Positions 10,301-18,751 of a stretch of DNA of 64,000 nucleotides are shown one piece after another. The translations under genes were made by a program, and so were the position numbers. Below the pieces are notes generated by a model, which was not told the origin of the DNA, ran no database searches, and saw only the letters and a program-made list of their open reading frames with translations. Origin of the DNA: Ewingella sp049889095 (GTDB taxonomy: Bacteria > Pseudomonadota > Gammaproteobacteria > Enterobacterales > Enterobacteriaceae); NCBI GenBank assembly GCA_049889095.1, contig JBLJFK010000016.1. One strand, written 5' to 3'. The stretch's first letter is position 1. Every line of letters begins with the position of its first letter.

Positions 10301-11487
10301 TTCGGCAATTCTTTTTATGGTTCAAAAAAATGAAGTTTCAACATCCGCGGCGACTGTTTTCTTCAGGAGCATTCCTTGTCTGGTCAGTTATGGCCATGAT
10401 GATGATGTTTTTTGTCTGGGCGACTCATTTTGATCTGGATGAGGTTGTCATCGGCGTGGGCAAGGTTGTACCCAGTTCTCATGAACAAATTATTCAGTCT
10501 CTGGAAGGTGGGATCCTTAAGGAACTGAAGGTTCGTGAGGGTGATGTCGTTGAAGTCGGCCAGGTATTGGCGTTGCTGGATCCAACGCAGATCGATTCCA
10601 GTGTGCAGGAGAGTACAGGCCGCATGCGGGCGGCGCTAGCAACCTCTGCTCGTTTACAGGCGGAAACCGAAGGCCGGGAGCTGACGTTTCCACCGGAAGT
10701 TCTGCAAGACACTTCGCTGGTCGCTGCGGAAACAGCCCTTTATAAATCGCGCAGGGAAAACCTTGAAAAGACGCTGAGTGGGTTACGCAAAGCGCTAGGT
10801 CTTATCAACAGTGAATTGAAACTGACCACATCCCTTGTCGCAAAAGGAGCCGCCAGCAATGTGGAAGTTCTCCGCCTGAAAAGGCAGGCCAACGATTTAG
10901 AGAGCAAACTTAATGATACCGAAAATCAGTATACGGTTCTTGCTCGTGAAGATTTGGCCAAAGCTAATGCGGAAGTTTCTTCACATCGCTCAATTATTAT
11001 CGGGCGTGCCGATTCTCTAAAAAGGACGGTCATTGTTGCCCCGGTCAGGGGGATTGTTAAAGATATTGAGGTGAACACTGTTGGAGGGGTGATCCCACAG
11101 CGGGGCAACCTGATGGAGATCGTCCCGCTGGATGATCAACTTATGGTTGAGGTCCAGATTGCGCCTCGCGATGTTGCGTTTATTACGCCTGGTCAGCGAG
11201 CTGTGGTGAAACTGACAGCTTATGACTTCAACATCTATGGAGCGCTGGAAGGGACAGTCGCTTTTATTTCACCAGATACTATCCAGGATGAGGTTCACCG
11301 GGATAAGTATTATTATCGCGTCTATGTACGCACTGATAAAGACTATCTGGTAAACAAAAATGATAAGCATTTTCCAGCCTACCCGGGGATGATCGCTATG
11401 GCAGAGATTCATGCTGGTAGTAAAACGACTATGGCCTACCTGATGAAGCCACTGAACCGTGCGAAAGAAGCACTTCGCGAAAGATAG
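10297..11487 (+). CDS. HlyD-family periplasmic adaptor of the adhesin T1SS (BapD/LapC-like)
   Basis: A 396-residue membrane-fusion protein. It has a short cytoplasmic N-terminus, one membrane segment (residues about 22-45, WSVMAMMMMFFVWATHF), a lipoyl/barrel half around IIQSLEGGILKELKVREGD, a coiled-coil hairpin (about 110-230), and the return lipoyl half RTVIVAPVRGIVKDIEV with GGVI, typical of HlyD. It bridges the ABC exporter and the TolC-like channel. The start ATG overlaps the exporter stop, and this is the last gene of the secretion operon, followed by a hairpin. Confidence 0.92.
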   Translation: MIRQFFLWFKKMKFQHPRRLFSSGAFLVWSVMAMMMMFFVWATHFDLDEVVIGVGKVVPSSHEQIIQSLEGGILKELKVREGDVVEVGQVLALLDPTQIDSSVQESTGRMRAALATSARLQAETEGRELTFPPEVLQDTSLVAAETALYKSRRENLEKTLSGLRKALGLINSELKLTTSLVAKGAASNVEVLRLKRQANDLESKLNDTENQYTVLAREDLAKANAEVSSHRSIIIGRADSLKRTVIVAPVRGIVKDIEVNTVGGVIPQRGNLMEIVPLDDQLMVEVQIAPRDVAFITPGQRAVVKLTAYDFNIYGALEGTVAFISPDTIQDEVHRDKYYYRVYVRTDKDYLVNKNDKHFPAYPGMIAMAEIHAGSKTTMAYLMKPLNRAKEALRER

Positions 11488-11508
11488 TAAAACAGGAAGT
11501 TTTAGAGC

Positions 11509-11541
11509 TGATGCCGGTTATTCAGGTGACCGGCATTACTT
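11509..11541 (+). terminator. Probable terminator of the adhesin secretion operon
   Basis: ATGCCGGT (11511-11518) pairs with ACCGGCAT (11529-11536), followed by a weak TTACTTTC tract. It lies 24 bp after the adaptor stop. Confidence 0.55.
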
Positions 11542-11565
11542 TCAAGCTAAGTATACGGTAACACA

Positions 11566-12060
11566 CCTGTTTGCTGAATAAGTCGAACCTTTAGCTGCTA
11601 TAGGATCAGATCATCACATTCCTGGCCCTATAGCGGTATCCCATGACAAAGCAAAAATTCAAAATTACCAATTGGACAGCCTACAACAAAGCACTCATCA
11701 ATCGAGGCTCGCTGACATTCTGGCTTGATGAGTCGGCCATCAAGGCCTGGTACGACGAACAAAAAACGTCTTCGCGTGGTCGTCCGCAACGTTATTCTGA
11801 GCTGGCTATTTCTACCGTACTGATGTATTTCGCCTGACGCTGCAGGCCGCTCAGGTATCCATTGATTCCATTTTTATCCTCACTCCGTGCCCCAGATTAT
11901 TCCTGCGTCAGCAGGCGTGCTAAATCTGTCAGCATCCCGTTTAAAAAACCAACGAGAGGTGAGATTGCTCATTTGGTTATCGACTCCAACGGCTTAAAAG
12001 TCTTCCGTGAGGGCGAGTGGAAGGTGAAAAAGTAAGGTCAGGAAAAGCGCCGCATCTGAC
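11566..12060 (+). mobile_element. Decayed IS5-family (IS903-type) remnant
   Basis: From 11643 an open frame of 64 codons reads like the N-terminus of IS903-type transposases (KFKITNWTAYNKALINRGS, SRGRPQRYSELAISTVL) and then stops. The family sequence continues in broken pieces: RLTLRAAQ-like text at about 11830, TRGEIAHLVIDSNGLKVF with EGEWKVKK near 11955-12034, then a stop. The upstream bases from about 11566 (TTGCTGAATAAGTCGAAC) resemble the IS903 left terminus. The 3' half and right terminus are missing. It abuts the truncated fimbrial usher, so this insertion or a later deletion probably removed most of that gene. It cannot encode an active transposase. Confidence 0.8.
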
Positions 12061-12126
12061 GAAAACAGCATTAGAGTTAAACAAGGTACTGCCGCAGAAT
12101 AAGTACTTTCTTTATCAACATCAAAT

Positions 12127-12345
12127 TTAATATTGGCCAGTGAATACATAGTCATTATTAACGTAAATATTAATATTATATTCACCAGGAGGTAATTCTC
12201 CTCCTGCATTTACCCAGGAAAGATCTGCAACATTAGATCCTTCACCATTTAAAAATGCCGGATTAAATTGCAAATCGTCTTCCGCATAGGCAGGAATTAC
12301 CATCAGGTTTAAATAAACCAGAGCACAAACGATTTTTACCTTCAC
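12127..12345 (-). pseudogene. Fimbrial usher, N-terminal stub
   Basis: These 72 codons read as a signal peptide (MKVKIVCALVYLNLMVIPAYA) followed by the usual usher opening (DLQFNPAFLNGEG, then DLSWVNAGGELPPGEYNINI). They stop after YVNNDYVFTGQY. Ushers normally run to about 800-870 residues, so over 90% is missing. The break is next to the IS903-type remnant. It is the third gene of a decayed pilin-chaperone-usher operon. Confidence 0.85.
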
Positions 12346-12387
12346 AATGCGACGCGTTAATTTACTTACACAGTTTTTTCAGCGGTT

Positions 12388-13068
12388 TTACTTCACCAGT
12401 TGGTAGGTCGTGGATGGTGTCCAGGCACCATAATCATTGATGGTCTGGAAGCTAAATTTGCTCGCATTATTGAAATAGCCTTCCAGCGTGACGCTTGATT
12501 TCGCTGGGACCATTACCAGGTTAACGGCTTTGCCTTCCACGTTCAGATTGATGGTGGTCAGATAATAAGGTGTCGGATTTTTTAATGTGATTTTGCCCTG
12601 ACGGACCTCACCTCTGAGCTTTTTCCATGCTTCATTGACGCTTTCATTCAGTCCTTGCGGACGGTAAAACAATTTAATTCGGTTGGCAGAGGCAAACTAC
12701 AATGTATTTTCTGCCGATTTATTCGTTTGCTGAGGGATCGCTTTCAAGGTGACCCAGTACAGATTTTCCCGATCCTGCGGCGGCTGCTTGCCGTTAAACA
12801 TCATCTTAACTACGCTTTCCGTCGCTGGCTTCAAAACAAACAAGGATGGCGTAATAACAAAATCATTTTAACGACTGCCTATTTCATTTTCAACCCAGGA
12901 CTGAATAAGGAAAGAGGAATCCTTACTGGTGTTTCTGATATCTAACGCAGACCGCGTGGCGGTGGCAGAATAAATCATCCGTGTTGCGCCTAAGCCCACA
13001 CCGCCGGCATAAACGGCGGAACTGCTTAATGCGGTGGCCAGTAGAATAAAGGCAGACAAATTGCGCAT
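12388..13068 (-). pseudogene. Periplasmic fimbrial chaperone with two in-frame stops
   Basis: The frame starts at ATG 13066-13068 after an AAGGGA ribosome site and reads a signal peptide (MRNLSAFILLATALSSSAVYA) and the PapD-type opening GVGLGATRMIYSA. It meets TAA at 12868-12870, continues in the same frame through NDFVITPSLFVLKPA and QPPQDRENLYWVTLKAIPQ, and meets TAG at 12697-12699. It then continues again through NRIKLFYRPQGL to the natural end near 12388. Two point stops without frame loss indicate mutational decay rather than sequencing error. Confidence 0.88.
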
Positions 13069-13121
13069 AATAAATCCCTTATATGGAGAGTAAAGTCCGG
13101 CCATCCGGCTGGACTGGTGTA

Positions 13122-13671
13122 TTACGAGTAGGTCAGGGTGTAGGTTGCTACTGCGCTGGCGTCACTGGCTGTCGCTTTACCTGCGGGCGAGTAATATTTC
13201 GCGCTGAAGTTCAGGGTGTTTTCGCCGTTGCGCAGGGTGACAATGCCTGAAGCCTCACCCAATTTGACGACAGGAACCCTGTTCGTCATAAAGGCGGATG
13301 GCGACGTTCTGTGCGCTGCCAGTACCCCCGTTAGAGCCGACAGCCAGGCTGCTTGGGTCGTTACTATCCGGCGTACCGCTGAAGGTGAGAGCGACACCGG
13401 TAGAAACGGTGGTGCCGCAGTCCTCAAGTACGACGGAGAAGTTTTTCGACGTGTTAGCTTCACTGCTGACAGCTGCCAGGGATGCGGTACGAACCTGGCC
13501 CAGGTTCACATCGATATTGCTGCTGTTGCTGCCGATGGCGCAGGCTGAAGTCACCATGCTGCCGCTTACTGCGTCAGCCGCCATTGCAGTGCCCGCCATT
13601 GGCAGTAGTGCTGCGAGAGAGACGACAAGCAGCGATTTGGACATAAAGGTTTTATTTAAACGTGCTTGCAT
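13122..13671 (-). pseudogene. Major fimbrial subunit, frameshifted
   Basis: ATG at 13669-13671, preceded by GGAA, opens a pilin precursor: signal MSKSLLVVSLAALLPMAGTA, then a FimA-like domain with Cys at TSACAIGS and VLEDCGTT. The frame breaks at about 13262-13270, after AIRLYDEQGS. A shift of one base restores VVKLGEASGIVTLRNGE and the C-terminal pilin strand ending TYTLTYS at 13122. It heads the decayed operon, 38 bp downstream of the LuxR-type regulator gene on the same strand. A single indel could in principle be an error, but the neighbouring genes are also broken. Confidence 0.85.
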
Positions 13672-13724
13672 TTTTGAACTTTCCATTGTTTATTGTTGCG
13701 TAGTATTGCTCTTAATAGGCACAA

Positions 13725-14327
13725 CTAACTGGTTAAGAAAATCAGCAGATCTGTTTTATTCCTGAGCCCTAGTTTTCTTGTTGCCGAGCTTTTTAATGCA
13801 CTGACCCGGCGATAAGAGAGTTTTTCCATTGCTGCAATGTGACGCAAATCCTGTCCATTTTTTAATTCTTTCAATACCTTCCATTCCATGGGTGACAGAG
13901 ATAACGCTGCTGGTTTAGATTTGTAGCGATATCGTGAGTCGACCAGTTTCATAATATTTGCGTGCCAGTTATAGAGCGGCTCTTTCAATGAAATAAATGA
14001 ATCAACGTCGCCTCTTACCCACAGTAATGAACTGGCACATGCCGAATACATGCAAATAACAATCTGTGGGTGGTTTTGTTTGATTTTTTTTATAAATCTT
14101 AAGCAATCGAAACCAGAATTTGATTTCTCAGGCTCTGAAATAAAAACAATGTTTACACGTGTTTTTTCTAGTATTTTATCAAGTACCTTGTAATCGCGAA
14201 TAGAGGCCCTTATCCGTATTTTTGGGCTAATTATTTGTAATAATGATGCTATTCCTTGTCGTGCGTAATGGTTACCCCCCATTAATGCAACATCTGTGAT
14301 CCCACCAATTTTTAATATATCTTCCAT
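13725..14327 (-). CDS. LuxR-type helix-turn-helix regulator, probably of fimbriae
   Basis: A 200-residue protein with a receiver-like N-terminus lacking an obvious phosphorylation pocket (VNIVFISEPEKS where an aspartate would be expected) and a C-terminal LuxR helix-turn-helix (LSPMEWKVLKELKNGQDL, then HIAAMEKLSYRRVSALKSS). The start ATG at 14325-14327 is chosen because GAGGTGAC lies 6-9 bases upstream; a longer in-frame start at 14384 has no such site. It lies directly upstream of the decayed pilin gene on the same strand, so it was probably its local regulator. It is intact although its target operon is not. It resembles the regulator at 23560-24213 in architecture. Confidence 0.75.
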   Translation of the reverse strand: MEDILKIGGITDVALMGGNHYARQGIASLLQIISPKIRIRASIRDYKVLDKILEKTRVNIVFISEPEKSNSGFDCLRFIKKIKQNHPQIVICMYSACASSLLWVRGDVDSFISLKEPLYNWHANIMKLVDSRYRYKSKPAALSLSPMEWKVLKELKNGQDLRHIAAMEKLSYRRVSALKSSATRKLGLRNKTDLLIFLTS

Positions 14328-15412
14328 AGTGTCACCTCGATGGCATGGGATTAATTTTTTTTTAAAAATGACCAGCAATATCATGACTTCGAATGAACAT
14401 GGATTTCTTTTCCAATCATATGCGATTTATCGGAATGTTCTCCTGAATAAATCACATATTATATTAATTTCATCCCTTTTAAACTCCTTAACGACGTGTG
14501 AACTCTAAGTAAAGCCAGTCACACCGTGCTTAAGCTCCTCAGACATATCCGCGGAATAATCTTGATAGCCTTCAAACATCGTTGTCTTCTATTTTTCATT
14601 GTGAAGTTTTTTTATTAAGGGTGCGTGGTTATGAATTACCTTTCACTTTGTATTTATTCTTTCCTTTTTGTCTGAGTATAATCATACGGAAAATTATTAT
14701 GCGTACTGTGAGATTAATTGATTTTTTGTAAATGACATGTCGTTTTTTGTCAGAGTAGCGCATTAACGGCCGACTTAAATTCACTAATTTGGCATGTTTA
14801 TGCCATTTTTTCACGGATGATAATAGTGAGTTAAAATAAATAATTTACCTTAACTAATTGAAATTAATGATTTTTATTTTTTTCCTACCAAAAGGTAGCA
14901 TAACAAGTCAGACATGCGTGTCTGTAGTATTCAACAGGGTTTTTTGTCAGGGTGTGTAAATGTCAAGATGTGTTTTTGTAGTCTTGTGAAGGCTATGGGA
15001 TTAATCGTACTACCAGTGCTGCGTCGAAAGTTAAGATTTCCCATTCTGTACATCGCCAGGGTGAGGTTTGATCAATTTGAGATGTTTCTTAAGTGGTTAA
15101 GTGTTGAATTCATAAACTATCACATGATGAAGTGGGTGCTATGTGCCTGAAAATGAGAGATATAGCGGTTTCATCAAACTAAATAGCCAGGAGTCGCTGC
15201 TGATTATTCTTATTATGAAGCAGCGAAATGAAAAGCATGTGCCATGAAAAATAAGATAAATCGCCCCTTGTGTCGATATACATTATAAAAGTTATACGTC
15301 ACTCTATAAAAGAGTCAGTTGTTATCATTTTTTATTATCAGTTTTTTGTTATTTCACAGGGATAAGACGTTTCTGACGTCTGGAATATTTTACGGAGCAT
15401 TAACCTAACTAT
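14328..15412. other. AT-rich intergenic region with small hairpins, no convincing gene
   Basis: About 1.1 kb of strongly AT-rich DNA between divergent regulator genes. Short open frames (14629-14814 minus, 14914-15150 plus) have no ribosome site or recognisable domain. Small perfect hairpins occur: CTACC-AAAA-GGTAG (14885-14898), CAGACA-TGCG-TGTCTG (14909-14924), and ACTCT-ATAAA-AGAGT near 15300. It likely contains the promoters of both flanking regulators and could encode a small RNA. Confidence 0.5.
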
Positions 15413-16303
15413 ATGCATAATCATTACATTCTTAATGGCGCTGTTGAGTTTCATCCAGCAACCAGCACGTTGCGGGATCTGAACGATCCTGACAATGTCG
15501 TTGTATTAAACTCTCCGGCTGGTCGCTGTTTACTTTTGCTGATTGAACGAGTCGGCACTATTGTGACCCAGCATGAATTCATGGACATCGTCTGGGCGAA
15601 ACGCGGGATGTTGGTCTCTTCCAACACTTACTACCAGAATATTTCTATCCTGAGGAAAGGACTTAAGAAGATCGGCTTGGTTGACGATCCGGTCGTCACT
15701 ATTCCGCGTATTGGTTTAACGCTGGCAAGTGGTACACAGATAAAGAAGTTGCCGACCGAACAACGGGTAGAGGTCTGCCACGAAAATGCCCAATTTATTG
15801 ACGAGAGTTCCCACGCTCAGGACGTCAAAATTTCTCTTCCTTTCGATACACCGGAAAGTCCTGGCATGATTATTGCGCCGAAAATCACCTGCATTAACAA
15901 CGAGATGAAGATCTCTCCTGCGGTATTGCCAAGAAAGTCGGACAGGTTTTCACACCAGCGACTGGTCTTTTGGGGCATCTGCACGCTGCCAGTTATTGCG
16001 TTATTTTATATCATTACGGCGGGGATAAAGTTAAATGATGAAAGTCAGTATTTTTCCAGCTACCATTTTTTTTTAAAAACCACGCATGGCTGCCATATCT
16101 TTTTGTTGGATAGCATTGCCACCGGTGAAGCGCGTACGAAAGCGCTTGGGCATATTAGCGGGCTCAAAGAGAGCTGTGCAAATTACCCTTGGATGTATAT
16201 CACACACCTCCCTTTGCTGCCGAGACTCTCAGTCATACGTTGTGATAAACCGATGAATGAATCTAACACCTGTATCTCAGATTACTTTTTTGAGGATAAA
16301 TAG
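15413..16303 (+). CDS. CadC/ToxR-like membrane-anchored winged-helix regulator (MarT-like)
   Basis: A 296-residue protein with an N-terminal OmpR/PhoB-type winged helix in ToxR/CadC style (LNSPAGRCLLLLIERVGTI, then TQHEFMDIVWAKRG, SNTYYQNISILRKGLKK). A linker follows, then one membrane segment at about 182-203 (LVFWGICTLPVIALFYIITA), and a periplasmic domain of about 90 residues with several cysteines. It should bind DNA from the inner membrane in response to an envelope signal. It is followed after 2 bp by a small single-span membrane protein, the arrangement seen for marT-fidL in Salmonella. The target genes are not evident; the neighbouring fimbriae are candidates by proximity only. Confidence 0.82.
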   Translation: MHNHYILNGAVEFHPATSTLRDLNDPDNVVVLNSPAGRCLLLLIERVGTIVTQHEFMDIVWAKRGMLVSSNTYYQNISILRKGLKKIGLVDDPVVTIPRIGLTLASGTQIKKLPTEQRVEVCHENAQFIDESSHAQDVKISLPFDTPESPGMIIAPKITCINNEMKISPAVLPRKSDRFSHQRLVFWGICTLPVIALFYIITAGIKLNDESQYFSSYHFFLKTTHGCHIFLLDSIATGEARTKALGHISGLKESCANYPWMYITHLPLLPRLSVIRCDKPMNESNTCISDYFFEDK

Positions 16304-16305
16304 CG

Positions 16306-16788
16306 ATGAGCGTAATGAGAATAAAGACAAATCGCAAGATAGTGATTTTACTATCCCTTACATTTGTCATTGCTATCGCAGGTGTTATTTATTCATTGTG
16401 GAAAAAATATGCTATCGAAAATTTTTCTTGTGCTGCCAGTTTCTCTCAACACTACAGTAATGAAAGTCTGGATGTTTCTCTGAATTATATTTTTCGGGAG
16501 AATGTCGGCATTATAAATATCAATGGTCATGCAACGTCAGATCCGACGAAAGTGTTCAACCGTAAGATCTCTTTTTCCTTACAAAAAAAACAGGATATAT
16601 ATTATTTAATATCAGATAATAATCTTAAATTTCCTGATGATACTGTGGAGGACAGTTGGTTGAGTCAGTACGAGCCTGATTTTTTTGTTTATGCGAATAA
16701 AAGCATTCATATGCGAATTGTTCAGCAGGCCAACGGCAGTCGGATTTTTTTCATTGCCACAGTTCCGACCTATGTTTGTAAGAGTTAG
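16306..16788 (+). CDS. FidL-like inner-membrane protein paired with the ToxR-like regulator
   Basis: A 160-residue protein with one N-terminal membrane segment (residues about 12-32, IVILLSLTFVIAIAGVIYSLW) and a periplasmic domain with a Cys near each end (NFSCAASF and PTYVCKS). It starts 2 bp after the regulator stop, with GAGGA inside the end of the regulator gene, so the two are translationally linked. Size, topology and position match the FidL-like proteins that accompany ToxR-like regulators. A role in modulating the regulator is inferred. Confidence 0.65.
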   Translation: MSVMRIKTNRKIVILLSLTFVIAIAGVIYSLWKKYAIENFSCAASFSQHYSNESLDVSLNYIFRENVGIININGHATSDPTKVFNRKISFSLQKKQDIYYLISDNNLKFPDDTVEDSWLSQYEPDFFVYANKSIHMRIVQQANGSRIFFIATVPTYVCKS

Positions 16789-16842
16789 CGGGAGGTTAGG
16801 GACGGGGATTAAGAAATTATTCGCAGGAATCGGAATGAAAAA

Positions 16843-17706
16843 AGGTGCATAATTATCTGCACCCCAGATTGCTGACAAAGTCCTGGCCTCATGGACAGGA
16901 CTTTGATCTAATAGGGTTAGGCTAATTAATGAGCTAACTCGCATGCTAAAAGAATCTGCGCCTCAGCAATATCAACTCGAAATGGTCACCCTCGAAGAGT
17001 TGGTCCCCAAAAACCATCTCGTGCGCAAAGTCGACGTCGCCATCGATTTCGAATTTATCCATGATGAAGTCGCGCATCTTTATTGCCATGACAACGGCCG
17101 CCCGCCGATTGACCCCGTTATCCTCTTTAAAATGATGCTGCTCGGCTACCTCTTCGGTGTGCCCAGTGAACGCCGTCTGGTCCAGGAAATTCAGGTCAAC
17201 GTCGCTTACCGCTGGTTCCTGCGTATCGGGCTGACCGACAAAATTCCCGACGCCTCCACCCTCAGCCAGAACCGCATCCGCCGCTTCAACGGCACCGACG
17301 TGTTCCAGCGCGTATTCCACAATATCGTGGAACAGGCCATCGCGAAGGGTATGGTCGGCGGTCGCATGCTCTACACCGACAGTACCCACCTCAAAGCCAA
17401 CTCCCGCAAATCATGGTCACCGGTATGCGCGGTTCCGTGGTTTGATGAAGGTGCAGATGCAATGCCTGTTGGCGGCAGCGGCGCAGAATATGAAAAAGAT
17501 AGCGCTGCTGGCGCATCTTTGTCTTTTATTGTTGGTATACGGTGGGTTAGTTGAGGGTGTAAGAAGCGTTATGCGGGTTCAAAAAGTCATTGAAGGGGTA
17601 ACGGGGAAAAATATCGCGCTCGCGACCTACGGTCGCTCAAAAAGAAGAACCCCACGAGAAATGTGGGGTTCGTCAGCAATCTGAGGTGCAGAAATAATCT
17701 GCACCT
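16843..17706 (+). mobile_element. Internally deleted IS1182-type insertion sequence with both inverted ends
   Basis: The ends at about 16843-16876 and 17672-17706 are inverted copies of each other. Both read GGTGCA, an AT-rich loop, CTGCACC, then CAGATTGCTGAC in the same order from outside to inside. Between them lie the N-terminal and C-terminal parts of an IS1182-family transposase, with the middle missing. The remnant is about 0.86 kb against roughly 1.6-1.8 kb expected for the family. Each end is itself a hairpin followed outward by a T-run, so each acts as an outward-reading terminator. A further hairpin GAACCCCAC/GTGGGGTTC lies at 17647-17671. Confidence 0.82.
16943..17684 (+). pseudogene. 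IS1182-family transposase, central part deleted
   Basis: The N-terminal 155 or so codons are clean (EELVPKNHLVRKVDVAIDF, DPVILFKMMLLGYLFG, RRLVQEIQVNVAYRWFL, MLYTDSTHLKAN). After about 17410 the frame becomes nonsense and stops at 17554. The family C-terminus resumes one frame over (YARFRGLMKVQMQCLLAAA, then QNMKKIALLAHLCLL). The missing centre would have carried most of the DDE catalytic domain. Confidence 0.85.
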
Positions 17707-17712
17707 TTTTAT
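17685..17712 (+). terminator. Terminator formed by the right IS end
   Basis: AGGTGCAG-AAATAAT-CTGCACCT followed by TTTTATTT. It faces the convergent bacteriocin gene, whose stop is at 17721. The mirror-image structure at the left IS end (16843-16862) works on the minus strand. Confidence 0.7.
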
Positions 17713-17720
17713 TTAGATAA

Positions 17721-18035
17721 TTAGACGAAAGAACCGTTAAATACGCTATTTACCCATTGGGTTGCAAGTGCAGATACTGTATCTGGGTCATTAAAACCAA
17801 TAGATGCGCCAATGACTGCACCACTAGCCACACCGATCACGGGACCGACAATCACCCCAACGAGTTGGCCGAAAGAACCGATACCAAGGATGCCACCGCC
17901 GTCACCACCGCGGGCACCGCCAAAAGCGGCCCCTGCACCAAATCCAACTGCTCCAAGCAATATGGAACTTGAGAGTGCAGACAGCCAGCCAGCACCAGAT
18001 ACTTCGTTAATTTCCATTACGTTTAATTCGCGCAT
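17721..18035 (-). CDS. Double-glycine-leader class II bacteriocin / microcin-like precursor
   Basis: A 104-residue peptide. The first 15 residues (MRELNVMEINEVSGA) form a double-glycine-type leader with the length and ending of the colicin V and microcin L leaders (VSGG or VSGA). Cleavage after GA would release an 89-residue peptide starting GWLSAL. The mature part is extremely rich in glycine and alanine with zipper patterns (GAVGFGAGAAFGGARGG, then VGVIVGPVIGVASGAVIGAS), suggesting a membrane-inserting helix pair. It has no cysteine and no serine-rich C-terminal tail of the siderophore-microcin kind. AAAGGATGAG precedes the ATG. The C39-peptidase exporter upstream on the same strand supports the call. 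Target and activity are unknown. Confidence 0.82.
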   Translation of the reverse strand: MRELNVMEINEVSGAGWLSALSSSILLGAVGFGAGAAFGGARGGDGGGILGIGSFGQLVGVIVGPVIGVASGAVIGASIGFNDPDTVSALATQWVNSVFNGSFV

Positions 18036-18242
18036 TTAGCTCATCCTTTAATAAATACAGTAAACAATAAAATTATGAATATCAGAATAATCACTCACTA
18101 TATCGTGAGCAGCAAGTGTGTTCCGATGTGTTAAGTATGCATTTAGTAGCGTTTAAAATAAATAGAACTACTACTATTTTGCTTCTATTTTCCGATAATT
18201 AATTATATTGGCAGGTTGTTGGGCTCTTATTTCAACTTGATT

Positions 18243-18680
18243 TTATTTTTCATTCAATACAAAGTGCTTTACACAGTGCTTTAATCTACCTATTTCTCTT
18301 TGCATGCTTTCTTCGTCAGTATATACGCTAGTAAAGGTTATGATGTTATCTTTTGGGAGGCGAGAGGAAAAAGTGACCTGCCACATTTTGTTTCCGACTC
18401 CCTGGCCTGCAACAAAGTTAAATATTACTAGAATAGTTTCTGAAAATAGATCGCCTTCATTCAGTTCATCCATTTTAACGAAATTAAACTGATTGAAGAT
18501 CTTCTCGGCGTTGGTTATTTGTAGCGTCATATGCTCGGCAAAAGTACGCCCTGGCAATAATTTATCGCGATTGATAGTAATTTGCTGGCCCTGTCGGAAT
18601 GATACCACGTTAATATTCTGCGCTCTGATTTCTTCTTCAAAATCAAGGGTGCCTTCGAGGCAAATCAAACGATTATTCAT
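18243..18680 (-). CDS. DUF1795/Eag-chaperone-like protein in the bacteriocin locus
   Basis: A 145-residue soluble protein with no signal peptide or membrane segment. The core QITINRDKLLPGRTFAEHM, then LQITNAEKIFNQFNFVK, followed by a beta-rich second half (MWQVTFSSRL, then ITFTSVYT) and a C-terminal helix, matches the DUF1795 pattern of Eag proteins from memory (ISRD, FADYV, NAEK, GFKL). Eag proteins hold transmembrane helices of type VI secretion effectors before export. Here it lies between the peptide gene (207 bp downstream) and the peptidase-exporter (71 bp upstream), all on one strand. A chaperone for the hydrophobic precursor, or an immunity role, is inference. Confidence 0.65.
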   Translation of the reverse strand: MNNRLICLEGTLDFEEEIRAQNINVVSFRQGQQITINRDKLLPGRTFAEHMTLQITNAEKIFNQFNFVKMDELNEGDLFSETILVIFNFVAGQGVGNKMWQVTFSSRLPKDNIITFTSVYTDEESMQREIGRLKHCVKHFVLNEK

Positions 18681-18751
18681 ATTCTCTCCTGAGTGTTTTA
18701 TCCTGAGGCAGTGTGCGGGGGCACTGCCTGCCTTTATACATACTTTACGAG

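Noticed and set aside
14509..14570. Possible second ERIC copy (CCAGTCAC followed by CTTAAGCTCCTCAGAC)
   Set aside because: Only the core is vaguely similar, and the terminal inverted arms are missing.
14629..15150. Two short open frames in the AT-rich gap (14629-14814 minus, 14914-15150 plus)
   Set aside because: No ribosome sites, no recognisable features, and composition equal to the surrounding noncoding DNA.
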